The notes beneath the pieces were generated by a model. The model did no database searches, had not been told where the DNA came from, and saw nothing but the letters and a program-made list of their open reading frames with translations. A program made the position numbers and the translations under genes. Source: Salinimicrobium sediminis (lineage in GTDB: Bacteria; Bacteroidota; Bacteroidia; Flavobacteriales; Flavobacteriaceae). Taken from it: 64,000 nt of DNA. Positions 55,401 through 63,793 of the stretch are shown here, piece by piece. Each line of letters begins with the position of its first letter. The stretch's first letter is position 1. Location of the stretch: contig NZ_OCMF01000003.1 in the NCBI RefSeq assembly GCF_900215295.1, forward strand, positions 248,001-312,000, in the 5' to 3' direction.

Positions 55401-55543
55401 GATCTGTATATGCACAGGGGGATAACCTACTATTATTAACAGAACTTGAGGGCTATGATCCAGAAGCAGTTGTAGATGGAGTTAATTTTTTCCAAGTACC
55501 TACTGCAAGGACATTAATGCTCGGAATTCGATTACAATTTTAG
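52463..55543 (+). CDS. SusC/RagA-family TonB-linked outer-membrane protein
   Basis: Outer-membrane importer barrel of 1026 residues. A signal peptide (ends SFAQ) is followed by a carboxypeptidase-regulatory-like domain (NITGTVTDENGMPIPGVNVI) and the TonB-box-like LDEVMVVAYGSANK. The plug has NVQIRGVGSISGSTQPLYVLDG and KDAAASSLYGSRAANGVVIITTKKG. The barrel ends in LMLGIRLQF. It works with the SusD lipoprotein encoded 21 bases downstream. Substrate unknown; no glycoside hydrolase is near, so a glycan is unlikely. Confidence 0.96.
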   Translation: MKNKLIFILTLCLWLVGHASFAQEKNITGTVTDENGMPIPGVNVIVKNTTNGTQTNFDGEYSLNAEVGDVLTFSFIGMKVVNRTIGSSDVINVELEKSAESLDEVMVVAYGSANKRSFTGAAETVTNEAVTRGATASFETALQGKISGVNISTSGQPGGKSNVQIRGVGSISGSTQPLYVLDGVVINTDSNLRAGDYMTGSTGYNPLSTINSADIKSITVLKDAAASSLYGSRAANGVVIITTKKGKRGETEIVLGVESGWSENLTEENLINNEQFKDLWIEGQINQYIQNGENAEFKRVYADNNLFSTYQNQAISDYEGIYGTTNANADWLGAIYQTGYLRKYNFSARGGNEKTSFYVSGNYLDQAGTVIETGMKRYSGRLNLENEAKDWITIGANLSVAKSERDAANIDGAYAGGLNPLYMARVLPPAAPIYDPNGYGGYANLPNDIEKNANPIGVLKVGKYENIEFRVRGDAFAKFQIIDPLSFKTTFGIDQQAIDETLYDNKEFGAGGGIWNGVLNRVKSEVFQYTVSNILNYNDTYGQHGFDILLGQESQVSKMNSINVYGYDVLDSELLSASSIGSLWSHTGYAENYSLLSYFSQVAYNFNRKYYLSSSIRRDGSSRFGKDARWGTFWSLSGAWVASEEDFIDVDGIDYLKFRASYGTNGNLPPQYYAALAFFETDGKGYGGESGLSYGQLQNPDLSWEQSKNFNVGMDLNLFSELDLSVNYFHKKTQDLLLNVPVSPTTGFLTQLQNYGEMVNEGWEFEIGYTPYSHDNFTWNTSANLTIIDNEITKLKNTIVSTYSSRYGQDPLIIKEGESIYSFYLRDYAGVDPETGMAQYHVLEDGNRTGDLTTDAQAAGFGIFGDALQDLQGGFFNEFNYKSFSLDFLFTFGVGGKVYDRTAFKRDDDGYAPQYTNTVAQLNPWNPNNTDATVPIRINGNPTFSNDVSTRHLYDSDYLKLKNLKLSYKLPEMWSMIKGGSVYAQGDNLLLLTELEGYDPEAVVDGVNFFQVPTARTLMLGIRLQF

Positions 55544-55564
55544 GAATTTTTAAAAAGTAAAAAA

Positions 55565-57013
55565 ATGAAAATAATAAAACACTCAATATTGATACTTGGT
55601 TTGCTTGTTCTTCAGGGATGTAGCGAGGAGACACTCACGCAAAGACCAGACCATGTGATTTCTGAAAATCTGGTACTCAATTCTGTAGAGAAATTAGACA
55701 AATTACTAATTGGGACCTACAATGAAGTTTCCAGGAATACTTATTTGGGGAGGGTCTTGTACAAAAGAGCTGCTGTCAAAGGACCGGACTTCAGGTTTGT
55801 GAAGACAACCTTTAATCCGAGGGATTATGAATCCATAGCCTATAAATATGAAGAAAGTGCGAACAACAGTGGTTCCTGTGAGGAGCTGTGGAGACAGTCT
55901 TTTAAAGCTATAAACAACCTGAACCTAATTATCAACAACATTGAATCAGCAGAAGGTAATGAAGCTGCAAAGCAGGAAATCTTGGGAGAAGCTCTTGGAC
56001 TTCGAGGAATGGTATATTTTGATTTAGCCAGGACTTTTGCCTATCCATGGATCAAGGCAGGCGCCTCTTCTCAAGGTCTTCCGCTTAAACTTTCTTCAGA
56101 AGAGGTAGTGGTAGACAGGAGTACCCTGGGTCAAACTTATGATCAGATCCTTCTCGATCTTCATTCGGCTCATGACCTACTCGGGGAAAATACCTGGGAA
56201 CAGGGTAGTACAAAATATATTACAAAAACAGGGATTAAAGCTCTTATGGCTCGAGTTTACCTTTATAAACAAGATTGGGAGAACGCCCTTAAATATGCAA
56301 AAGAAGTAATTGCAGCCAGGGGAGAAGAATTCCTTATGGGGGTCGACTCTTACGTTTTTGACGACTTTAATTCGGAATCTCTGTTTGAATTGAGTATTAC
56401 CAGTCAAAACTCATTGGGTAGTAACGGTCTAGGGGCACAGTTTGATGTTAAAGACGGAGGGCAGGGTGACGTTATTGCTACGGAAACTTTTGTCAATCTA
56501 TTAGGCGCATATGAAAATGATCCGCGCGCCGCACTTCTTGAGGAAGATAAAGAAGGAACGCAACAGGCTTTTGTAAAATACACCAATAGAAGTGACGGTG
56601 GAGGGCTAAGTGCTCACAATATACCTGTACTAAGATTGTCCGAAATGTTCCTTATAGCAGCTGAAGCAGCCGCTCATGGTGCAGGGGGAGGAGAACCTGA
56701 AGCACAAGATTTTTTGAACACCTTGATTAAAAACAGGACTACAAATTTTGCAGCTCATCAGACGAACGAAACCGGAGAGGCTCTCAAAGAAAAGATTGCA
56801 GAAGAGAGAAGAAGAGAGTTGGCGCTGGAAGGTCACGGAGTATATGATTTCATTCGAAGGGGAAAGGATATAGTACGACCCGTAGATGAGCACATGAATA
56901 CTGGAGTGGACGCTGCCAATCTAAATATTCAAGCCTCAGATAACCGCACTATATGCCCCATACCTGCCAGTGAAATTGAAGCTTCGGGAATGCAACAGAC
57001 AGAAGGATACTAA
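55565..57013 (+). CDS. RagB/SusD-family substrate-binding lipoprotein
   Basis: Surface lipoprotein lid of the SusC channel, 482 residues. Signal MKIIKHSILILGLLVLQGC with lipobox LQGC (Cys19). The TPR-like helical core shows as EALGLRGMVYFDLARTFAYPW and GIKALMARVYLYKQDWENALKYAKEVI. The conserved C-terminal part is EERRRELALEGHGVYDFIRRGKD. SusD pairs usually import glycans or peptides. Same direction and close spacing to SusC indicate one operon. Confidence 0.95.
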   Translation: MKIIKHSILILGLLVLQGCSEETLTQRPDHVISENLVLNSVEKLDKLLIGTYNEVSRNTYLGRVLYKRAAVKGPDFRFVKTTFNPRDYESIAYKYEESANNSGSCEELWRQSFKAINNLNLIINNIESAEGNEAAKQEILGEALGLRGMVYFDLARTFAYPWIKAGASSQGLPLKLSSEEVVVDRSTLGQTYDQILLDLHSAHDLLGENTWEQGSTKYITKTGIKALMARVYLYKQDWENALKYAKEVIAARGEEFLMGVDSYVFDDFNSESLFELSITSQNSLGSNGLGAQFDVKDGGQGDVIATETFVNLLGAYENDPRAALLEEDKEGTQQAFVKYTNRSDGGGLSAHNIPVLRLSEMFLIAAEAAAHGAGGGEPEAQDFLNTLIKNRTTNFAAHQTNETGEALKEKIAEERRRELALEGHGVYDFIRRGKDIVRPVDEHMNTGVDAANLNIQASDNRTICPIPASEIEASGMQQTEGY

Positions 57014-57081
57014 AAAAATTATAACCCGGAAGACCAGGCAAGGCCAAAAATGTTTACCTGGTCTTCCACAATAAAACTACA

Positions 57082-57813
57082 ATGGTAAAAAGACAAACAG
57101 CCATGAAAATACGTCAGGCCCATAGATATTTGGGTCTATTTCTGGGACTTCAATTTATAATGTGGACCGTAAGCGGATTATATTTCAGCTGGACCGATAT
57201 TGATGAAATCCATGGAGACCAATATCGTAATACAAATATGGTGCACGCCAACTTTTCAGGACTACAAAGTCCTTCAGAATTAAATCCTGGCACTGAGATT
57301 CATGCAGTGGAATTAAAAGAAATTGCAGGGGAGCCGTATTACTGGATCAACCATGGGATTCTTCAGAATGCAAAAACAGGGGAGATCAAGCAGGAAATTT
57401 CCCAGGAAGAAGCTCTCGCAGTAGCCGACAAACACATGATGGAGGGACTCAAAATAGAAAATATCGAAAAAATTACTTCTACAGGTAAGCATCATGAGTA
57501 CCGTTCTGGACCACTTCCGGCTTATGTTATTTCCTATGACACCCCTGAAAACATCAGAGCGTATGTACATTCGATTACAGGGAGCTTCCAAACTCTTAGA
57601 CACAGGGATTGGCGCTGGTTTGATTTTCTTTGGATGACACATACTATGGATTACGAAGGCAGAGATGACTTTAATAACTTTGTTTTAAGAGCCTTCTCAC
57701 TTTTAGGTTTAATAACCGTATTGAGTGGATTTGTATTGTGGTACATATCTTCTCCAACCGTCCGTAAGGTTATAAATCCGAAGAAGAAAAAGAAAAAGAA
57801 AACCCACATTTAG
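57082..57813 (+). CDS. PepSY-domain membrane protein
   Basis: The 243-residue protein has an N-terminal membrane helix (RYLGLFLGLQFIMWTVSGLYF), a periplasmic PepSY-like region (EALAVADKHMMEGLKIENIE), and a second helix near the end (AFSLLGLITVLSGFVLWYI). It ends in a poly-Lys tail. The core HRDWRWFDFLWMTHTMDYEGRDDF has His residues as in PepSY-TM proteins tied to ferric reductase or metal uptake. A second ATG lies seven codons in. Located between SusD and hutH, so probably part of the same uptake locus. Confidence 0.8.
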   Translation: MVKRQTAMKIRQAHRYLGLFLGLQFIMWTVSGLYFSWTDIDEIHGDQYRNTNMVHANFSGLQSPSELNPGTEIHAVELKEIAGEPYYWINHGILQNAKTGEIKQEISQEEALAVADKHMMEGLKIENIEKITSTGKHHEYRSGPLPAYVISYDTPENIRAYVHSITGSFQTLRHRDWRWFDFLWMTHTMDYEGRDDFNNFVLRAFSLLGLITVLSGFVLWYISSPTVRKVINPKKKKKKKTHI

Positions 57814-57886
57814 GAAAATTAATAATCTCGGATCCCGGACATCGGAATCCTTTACGGCTCTTTAAAGTTGAAACCAGATTAGGTCA

Positions 57887-57919
57887 AAAAAAAGGCTGTC
57901 AAAGGGCAGCCTTTTTTAT
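57887..57919 (+). terminator. Terminator between the PepSY gene and hutH
   Basis: Stem AAAAAGGCTG/CAGCCTTTTT with an eight-base loop and T-run. hutH therefore likely has its own promoter. Confidence 0.85.
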
Positions 57920-58080
57920 TCAAGAGGGGAATATTCCCCGGCTTCCCTTGTCAGTAAATGTTCTAAAGTTTGGAAACTTTTTCGGGTAAAATGCTCCGTG
58001 GACTTGCCCCGGAGAAACTTAACTTACTGAAAGGGACTGCCTTGTAATTACCTACCCGGATTTCATTTTTTGAGGAGCCG

Positions 58081-58095
58081 TTTGTAATTTACAAA
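58081..58095. promoter_or_regulatory. Palindrome TTTGTAATTTACAAA just before hutH
   Basis: A perfect 7-1-7 inverted repeat ends three bases before the hutH ATG. Its arms TTGTA/TACAA resemble those of the GntR-type HutC operator in Pseudomonas, with a different spacer. No regulator gene of that type is in the window. Confidence 0.5.
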
Positions 58096-58098
58096 ACA

Positions 58099-59622
58099 AT
58101 GTCTCATCATTATATATCAAAAGATTTTCTCGACCTCGGGCAAATCAGGCAAATCATTAAGGAAGAAAAAAAACTTAGGTTAAGCGAAGAATCGAAAAGC
58201 TTAATATCAGCATGTAGGGAATACTTGGAAAACACTATAAGAAGTAATCAGGAGCCTATTTATGGAATTAATACCGGCTTCGGGTCATTGTGCAATGTTT
58301 CTATCTCTTCAGCCCGGTTGGAAGAATTGCAGGAAAATCTTGTAAGATCCCACGCATGTGGTACTGGTAAGACCGTGAGGAAGCCTATCATTAAACTAAT
58401 GCTGTTCCTGAAAATACAATCCCTTAGTTACGGCCATTCTGGAATTAGACTAAGTACTGTGGAACGGCTTATAGAAATGTATAACAGGGATGTGCTTCCG
58501 GTGATTTTCGAACAAGGTTCTCTTGGAGCCTCAGGAGATCTGGCACCGTTAGCGCATCTTTCCCTACCTTTAATCGGAGAAGGAGAGGTTTTCTACGGGG
58601 GAACTAAAAGAAATGCAGCAGAGGTGCTTGACGAATTGGGCTGGGAAAGGCTAAGACTAGGGGTGAAAGAAGGTTTAGCTCTTCTTAATGGCACTCAATT
58701 CATGACAGCTCATGGAGTTTATGCTCTGCTGGAATCGCACAGGTTGTGCTTTTTAGCTGACGTAATTGGATCCCTTTCGGTAGATGCATTTTATTGTAAT
58801 ATGGCACCTTTTGACCCATTGGTACATGATATTCGTCCACATGCCGGACAAATAAAAACCGCCACACGAATTAGAAGTCTTTTAAAAGATAGTGAGATCG
58901 CCGTTAAGAGGAAAGTTAATGTGCAGGATCCTTATTCCTTTAGATGTATTCCTCAAGTACATGGTGCTACCAGGGATACACTGGCTTTCGTTCAAAAAGT
59001 GATCTTTACAGAAGTTAATTCAGTGACTGATAATCCGAACATTTTTATTGAAGAAGATAAAATTATCTCGGGAGGAAATTTTCATGGACAACCCCTGGCC
59101 CTTGCTCTAGATTATCTTGCAATTGCTATGTCTGAATTAGGGAATATTTCTGAACGCCGAACTTTCCAGTTGATTTCAGGCGAAAGGGGTCTTCCAGCAT
59201 TTTTGGTTAAAGATCCAGGTCTTAACAGTGGTTTCATGATTACCCAATATTCCGCAGCTAGCTTAGTCAGCCAAAATAAGCAATACGCTACTCCTGCCAG
59301 TGTTGACTCAATTGTTTCTTCTAATGGTCAGGAAGATCACGTAAGTATGGGAGCAAATGCAGCAACAAAACTTTTAAAAGTAACTGCCAATGTCTTAAAT
59401 ATTATGGCAATTGAGCTTTTTAATTCTTCACAGGCCCTTTATTTTAGGCAGCCGGAAAAAACCTCTCCTATATTGGAAAAATTTCTAGATGGATTCCGTT
59501 CCCAGGTACCCATCCTGAAAAACGATGAAATAATGTATAAGCATATTGCTTCTGCTCGAAAATACATTTCTAAAGTCCACATCGGACAATTAGAGGAACA
59601 AATTAATTACAATCAAAAGTAA
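58099..59622 (+). CDS. hutH: Histidine ammonia-lyase
   Basis: Removes ammonia from histidine to give urocanate, first step of histidine degradation. The 507 residues are the normal length. The self-forming MIO cofactor site is Ala144-Ser145-Gly146 in GSLGASGDLAPLAHLSLPLIGEGEV. YGINTGFG (Tyr55) and the region VQDPYSFRCIPQVHGATRD are also conserved. It is 11 bases before hutU, forming a two-gene unit with its own palindrome upstream. Confidence 0.96.
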   Translation: MSHHYISKDFLDLGQIRQIIKEEKKLRLSEESKSLISACREYLENTIRSNQEPIYGINTGFGSLCNVSISSARLEELQENLVRSHACGTGKTVRKPIIKLMLFLKIQSLSYGHSGIRLSTVERLIEMYNRDVLPVIFEQGSLGASGDLAPLAHLSLPLIGEGEVFYGGTKRNAAEVLDELGWERLRLGVKEGLALLNGTQFMTAHGVYALLESHRLCFLADVIGSLSVDAFYCNMAPFDPLVHDIRPHAGQIKTATRIRSLLKDSEIAVKRKVNVQDPYSFRCIPQVHGATRDTLAFVQKVIFTEVNSVTDNPNIFIEEDKIISGGNFHGQPLALALDYLAIAMSELGNISERRTFQLISGERGLPAFLVKDPGLNSGFMITQYSAASLVSQNKQYATPASVDSIVSSNGQEDHVSMGANAATKLLKVTANVLNIMAIELFNSSQALYFRQPEKTSPILEKFLDGFRSQVPILKNDEIMYKHIASARKYISKVHIGQLEEQINYNQK

Positions 59623-59633
59623 CCACTCAAGAA

Positions 59634-61688
59634 ATGAATTTTAAATATAAAATTTTGGAGGGTATTCCAGATGTGCTACCTGCGGCGAATTCTTACTATT
59701 CCGATGTAAATCATGCACCCAAACGTAAAAAAATTTTAAATCCTGAGGAAAAGAAACTGGCTCTGCGCAATGCCCTGCGGTATTTTGAACCGAAGCATCA
59801 CGCAGAGTTGCTACCTGAGTTTTGCGAAGAACTGGAAACCTATGGCAGAATCTATATGTACCGCCTGCGGCCCGATTACGAGATGTATGCCAGGCCAATT
59901 TCTGAATATCCCGGGAAATGTGAACAGGCGAAAGGTATCATGCTGATGATCCAGAACAACCTGGATCCCAGAGTAGCACAGCATCCGCACGAATTGATCA
60001 CCTACGGCGGGAACGGAGCGGTTTTCCAAAACTGGGCTCAATACCGGCTGGTAATGAAATACCTGGCCGAAATGACCGAAGAACAAACCCTGGTGATGAA
60101 CTCCGGACATCCTCTTGGCCTTTTCCCTTCCCATAAAGATGCACCGCGGGTGGTGGTCACCAACGGCATGATGATTCCCAACTATTCAAAACAGGATGAC
60201 TGGGAGAAATTTAATGCTTTAGGTGTTACCCAGTACGGGCAAATGACTGCGGGAAGCTATATGTATATTGGTCCGCAGGGAATCGTTCACGGCACCACGA
60301 TCACTGTCCTGAATGCCTTGCGGAAAATTGCACAAAAATCTACATCCCCCCAAGGTACAAGTGTCAAAAAGGGCATTTTGGGAGAGGGTTCCCTGTTCGT
60401 GACATCGGGGCTCGGGGGGATGAGCGGCGCACAACCCAAGGCCGGAAATATTGCCGGTTGCATTACAGTTTGTGCCGAAGTGAATCCAAAAGCAGTTGAA
60501 ACCCGTCACTCCCAGGGATGGGTTGATGAGGTGGTAAAAGACCTTGATGACCTGGTACAAAAAGTGAAAGATGCAAAGACTGCAAAAAAGACGATTTCTT
60601 TCGCCTTTTTAGGAAATGTGGTTGATGTGTGGGAGAAGTTCGATGAAGAGAAGGTTCATATAGATTTGGGTAGCGATCAGACTTCCCTGCATAACCCTTG
60701 GGCCGGAGGCTACTATCCGGCAGGGTTAGAATTTGAAGAGGCCAATGAGATGATGAGCTCTAACCCGGAAAAATTTAAAGAAAAAGTCAGGGAAAGTCTG
60801 TGCAGGCAAACCGAAGCTATTAACCGCCACACCAAAAAAGGTACCTACTTCTTTGATTACGGAAATGCCTTTTTACTGGAAGCTTCCCGTGCCGGGGCAA
60901 AGATCTATAAAGACGAAGAGGGAAATTTTGTAAGCGGCACTTCAGCCGGAGAAGACAGGGATTTTGCTTACCCAAGTTATGTACAGGATATCATGGGACC
61001 CATGTGCTTTGATTACGGCTTTGGCCCTTTCCGCTGGGTTTGTGCTTCAGGAAAAGAAGAGGACCTGGAGAAGACCGATGCCATTGCACGAGAGGTACTT
61101 CAGAAGCTAAAAGAACAGGCACCGGAAGAAATTCAGCAGCAAATGCAGGATAATATCAAATGGATCGAAGGGGCAAGAGCTAATAAACTGGTAGTTGGTT
61201 CCCAGGCCCGGATCCTTTATGCCGATGCCGAAGGACGAATAGAAATAGCGAGAGCATTTAATAAAGCTATCAAAAAAGGAGAAATTGGAACAATAATTTT
61301 AGGAAGGGATCATCATGATGTTTCGGGGACCGATTCTCCTTACCGGGAGACCTCAAATATCTACGACGGTTCCCGCTATACCGCAGATATGGCCATTCAG
61401 AATGTGATTGGCGACAGCTTTAGAGGTGCCACCTGGGTGAGTATACATAATGGCGGCGGAGTTGGATGGGGAGAGGTCATTAACGGAGGGTTTGGTATGG
61501 TTCTTCAGGGAGACAGAGAATCTGAAAGACGTCTTAAATCTATGCTGCATTGGGATGTAAACAATGGAATTGCCCGAAGATCCTGGGCCAGAAATGAAGG
61601 AGCCTTATTTTCTATTAAACGTGCAATGGAGGCAGAACCTAATTTAAAAATTACTATTGCGAATTTGGTCGATGAGGGTCTTCTTTAG
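59634..61688 (+). CDS. hutU: Urocanate hydratase, long form
   Basis: Converts urocanate to imidazolone propionate with tightly bound NAD as catalyst. At 684 residues it is the long form found in Bacteroidetes and eukaryotes, not the about 555-residue proteobacterial form. Conserved stretches include YGGNGAVFQNWAQYRLVMKYL, GGMSGAQPKAGNIAGC with the nucleotide-binding Gly, YVQDIMGPMCFDYGFGPFRW and VSIHNGGGVGWGEVINGG. HutI and HutG/FtcD, needed for the next steps, are not downstream. A terminator follows. Confidence 0.95.
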   Translation: MNFKYKILEGIPDVLPAANSYYSDVNHAPKRKKILNPEEKKLALRNALRYFEPKHHAELLPEFCEELETYGRIYMYRLRPDYEMYARPISEYPGKCEQAKGIMLMIQNNLDPRVAQHPHELITYGGNGAVFQNWAQYRLVMKYLAEMTEEQTLVMNSGHPLGLFPSHKDAPRVVVTNGMMIPNYSKQDDWEKFNALGVTQYGQMTAGSYMYIGPQGIVHGTTITVLNALRKIAQKSTSPQGTSVKKGILGEGSLFVTSGLGGMSGAQPKAGNIAGCITVCAEVNPKAVETRHSQGWVDEVVKDLDDLVQKVKDAKTAKKTISFAFLGNVVDVWEKFDEEKVHIDLGSDQTSLHNPWAGGYYPAGLEFEEANEMMSSNPEKFKEKVRESLCRQTEAINRHTKKGTYFFDYGNAFLLEASRAGAKIYKDEEGNFVSGTSAGEDRDFAYPSYVQDIMGPMCFDYGFGPFRWVCASGKEEDLEKTDAIAREVLQKLKEQAPEEIQQQMQDNIKWIEGARANKLVVGSQARILYADAEGRIEIARAFNKAIKKGEIGTIILGRDHHDVSGTDSPYRETSNIYDGSRYTADMAIQNVIGDSFRGATWVSIHNGGGVGWGEVINGGFGMVLQGDRESERRLKSMLHWDVNNGIARRSWARNEGALFSIKRAMEAEPNLKITIANLVDEGLL

Positions 61689-61731
61689 GTATAGTAAAAT
61701 AAATCTCAGTCCAAAATCATAGAAAACAGGT

Positions 61732-61795
61732 AAGGGAGAAGAAAGCAAGAGGAGAACACGCAGAGCATGTTCTATGGTTCTTCTCCCCTTTATTT
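61732..61795 (+). terminator. Terminator after hutU
   Basis: Long hairpin: GGGAGAAGAA (61734-61743) with TTCTTCTCCC (61778-61787), inner AGAACA/TGTTCT stem, then CTTTATTT. Confidence 0.7.
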
Positions 61796-61974
61796 ACCAG
61801 GTTTTTCAAATTCTCTTAAAAAAATTAATTATTATTTTTACGAAAATTAGTATTGACGTACTATAAAGAGGAGGCTATTTATGGTCCTTTTAGTAAACCT
61901 TCGTCCCAGGGCTCTAATAAGTAAAAAGACAGAGAAAAAAGTTCATATTGTTTTCATTTAAAAACCTATTAACT

Positions 61975-62352
61975 ATGTCTCATTTTCAATCAAGCCTTAA
62001 CCTACCTTTCACTACTTTTTATTTCTATGAAAACTATGTAGTTTCAGAACCGCATGAAGGAATTGTTATTGGAGATTCAGAAATAGATCAAATTCGGGAA
62101 ATCTGTGCAACTCATTATTCCAATAAAAAGTTTGTGTACATTTCGCACAGGATAAATAACTTCAGTGTGAATCCCATGGTGTACAAAAAATTGGGAGAAA
62201 TGAAAAACATGGTTGGTTTCGGAGTTGTAAGTCAAAAAGTTTCCTCTTTAAATATGGCGGCATTCGAAAAAAATTTCTCTAAAGCTCCCTTCGAAATGTT
62301 TCTTGACCTGGAAAAGGCAAAGGGGTGGATCCAGAAAATCTTGACAAGTTAG
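61975..62352 (+). CDS. Hypothetical protein, STAS/SpoIIAA-like
   Basis: A 125-residue cytosolic protein starting MSHFQSSLNLPFTTFYFYEN. Alternating strands and helices, and the end APFEMFLDLEKAKGWIQ, resemble small SpoIIAA-like (STAS fold) proteins of Bacteroidetes; resemblance only by eye. No signal peptide. The next gene is a PAS histidine kinase in the same direction, 309 bases on. Function unknown. Confidence 0.6.
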   Translation: MSHFQSSLNLPFTTFYFYENYVVSEPHEGIVIGDSEIDQIREICATHYSNKKFVYISHRINNFSVNPMVYKKLGEMKNMVGFGVVSQKVSSLNMAAFEKNFSKAPFEMFLDLEKAKGWIQKILTS

Positions 62353-62661
62353 AACGGAGTATTCTAAAAGAGATTTGGAGTTAATGATTTGATGGAGATT
62401 GGGACTTGAAGGATTTCTTGGTTGCCTCACAACGTAGTATTAGTTCGGTAGATATGGGGCTTGCAGCACTCCGCTGCGCTGCGTTCGCTTCTAATTCCGG
62501 AGTGATTAACTTATTTCGTTCATAGTAAGAAAGCAATCCTTAGGGCTTTCATTTGGAGTGGATGGTGTTTTCCCTCCTGATTATGCGAATTGTTTATTGG
62601 TTTAAACTATTGGTTTGGATCTATTTCTTATTTTCGCTCTTTTCCCAAATTAATACCTACT
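62353..62661. other. Gene-free gap before the PAS kinase
   Basis: About 309 bases. A GC-rich stretch around 62465-62490 can form a weak GCAGC/GCTGC hairpin; the open frame from 62590 upstream of the kinase ATG has no conserved residues. No clear promoter. Confidence 0.35.
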
Positions 62662-63756
62662 ATGACGAGCCCTACTCTCGAATATCAGCCTGATCTGGAA
62701 GCGTTTTTTCGTTTGTCTCAGGATAATCTCTGTATTGCCGGATACGATGGCTACTTTAGAAAAGTAAACCCTGCCTTTCTAAAGCTTATGGGGTATAGTG
62801 AGGAAGAATTGTTTGCTGTTCCCATAAGTTCTTTCGTACACCCGGAGGATAAAAATTTAACTGCCAAGACGAGATCTGTAATTCTGGATGATAAACCCCT
62901 GCTGAATTTTGAGAACCGATACATCACTAAAGCTGGTGAAATAGTATGGCTTTCCTGGACTTCCATACCAGATCATGCTAAAGAACTTATCTATGCTGTT
63001 TCTAAAAATGTTACGCATAAGAAAAAACTGGAAGAGGATAGACAGCTGCTGATAAAGGATCTTACAGCCATAAATACTGGACTTAAACAGCTCTCTTATG
63101 CCATTTCTCATGATTTAAGATCCCCGGTAAGCAATATGATGTCGATCTTTAGTTTACTTGATCTTTCACAAATACAGGACGAAGAAAGCTTACTATATCT
63201 TGATTTACTCGAGAAATCAGTAAATGAGTTAAAGAATACCTTGGACGATCAGATGAAACTTTTAAAAGAGACCCTTTTACTTAGATCTTCCAAAGAACCT
63301 ATTCCTCTTATAGAGGTGTATCAGGCCACCACAGATTCCATTCGTAGCTTAATCAATAGTTCGGGTACTACAATTGTTATTGATTTTTCTGAAGTGGAAT
63401 TGCTATTTGGAAATAGCTTTTATCTGCATAGTATCTTTTTGAATCTCATCACCAATTCCATTAAATATGCAAAACCGGGAGTTCCTCCCGTGGTTAGCAT
63501 TACTTCCAAAAAAGCCGGAGATAATACCTCACTTCTTTTTACGGATAACGGAATAGGTTTTGACCTGGCAAAGAACGGAAGTAAAATATTCAGCCTGAAT
63601 CACGTCTTTACCGATCATAGTAATAGTCATGGCATTGGCCTTTACCTGATCAAAACTTATATGAACAGTGTGGGTGGCACTGTTGAGGTATCTAGTCAGA
63701 TAAATGAAGGATCTACCTTTTGCCTGACCTTTAAAGATCAGGATCTAAACTTGTAG
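62662..63756 (+). CDS. PAS-domain sensor histidine kinase
   Basis: Cytosolic sensor kinase of 364 residues. The PAS domain (about 8-120) has NLCIAGYDGYFRKVNPAFLKLMGYSEEEL and the PAC part. The phospho-acceptor His is in SYAISHDLRSPVSNM. The ATPase domain has N box LNLITNSIKYAKPG, G1 DNGIGFDL and G2 SHGIGLYLIKTYM. There is no membrane helix. No response regulator is adjacent, so its partner and signal are unknown. Start ATG chosen at MTSPTLEYQPDLEAF. Confidence 0.93.
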   Translation: MTSPTLEYQPDLEAFFRLSQDNLCIAGYDGYFRKVNPAFLKLMGYSEEELFAVPISSFVHPEDKNLTAKTRSVILDDKPLLNFENRYITKAGEIVWLSWTSIPDHAKELIYAVSKNVTHKKKLEEDRQLLIKDLTAINTGLKQLSYAISHDLRSPVSNMMSIFSLLDLSQIQDEESLLYLDLLEKSVNELKNTLDDQMKLLKETLLLRSSKEPIPLIEVYQATTDSIRSLINSSGTTIVIDFSEVELLFGNSFYLHSIFLNLITNSIKYAKPGVPPVVSITSKKAGDNTSLLFTDNGIGFDLAKNGSKIFSLNHVFTDHSNSHGIGLYLIKTYMNSVGGTVEVSSQINEGSTFCLTFKDQDLNL

Positions 63757-63793
63757 GTTTTTCCGCTCATTTTTATAAGCCGCGGTTAAGATT

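Noticed and set aside
57780-57813. Poly-Lys tail of the PepSY protein as a frameshift artefact
   Set aside because: An AAG/AAA run could cause indels, but the stop follows naturally and basic tails after a last membrane helix are common.
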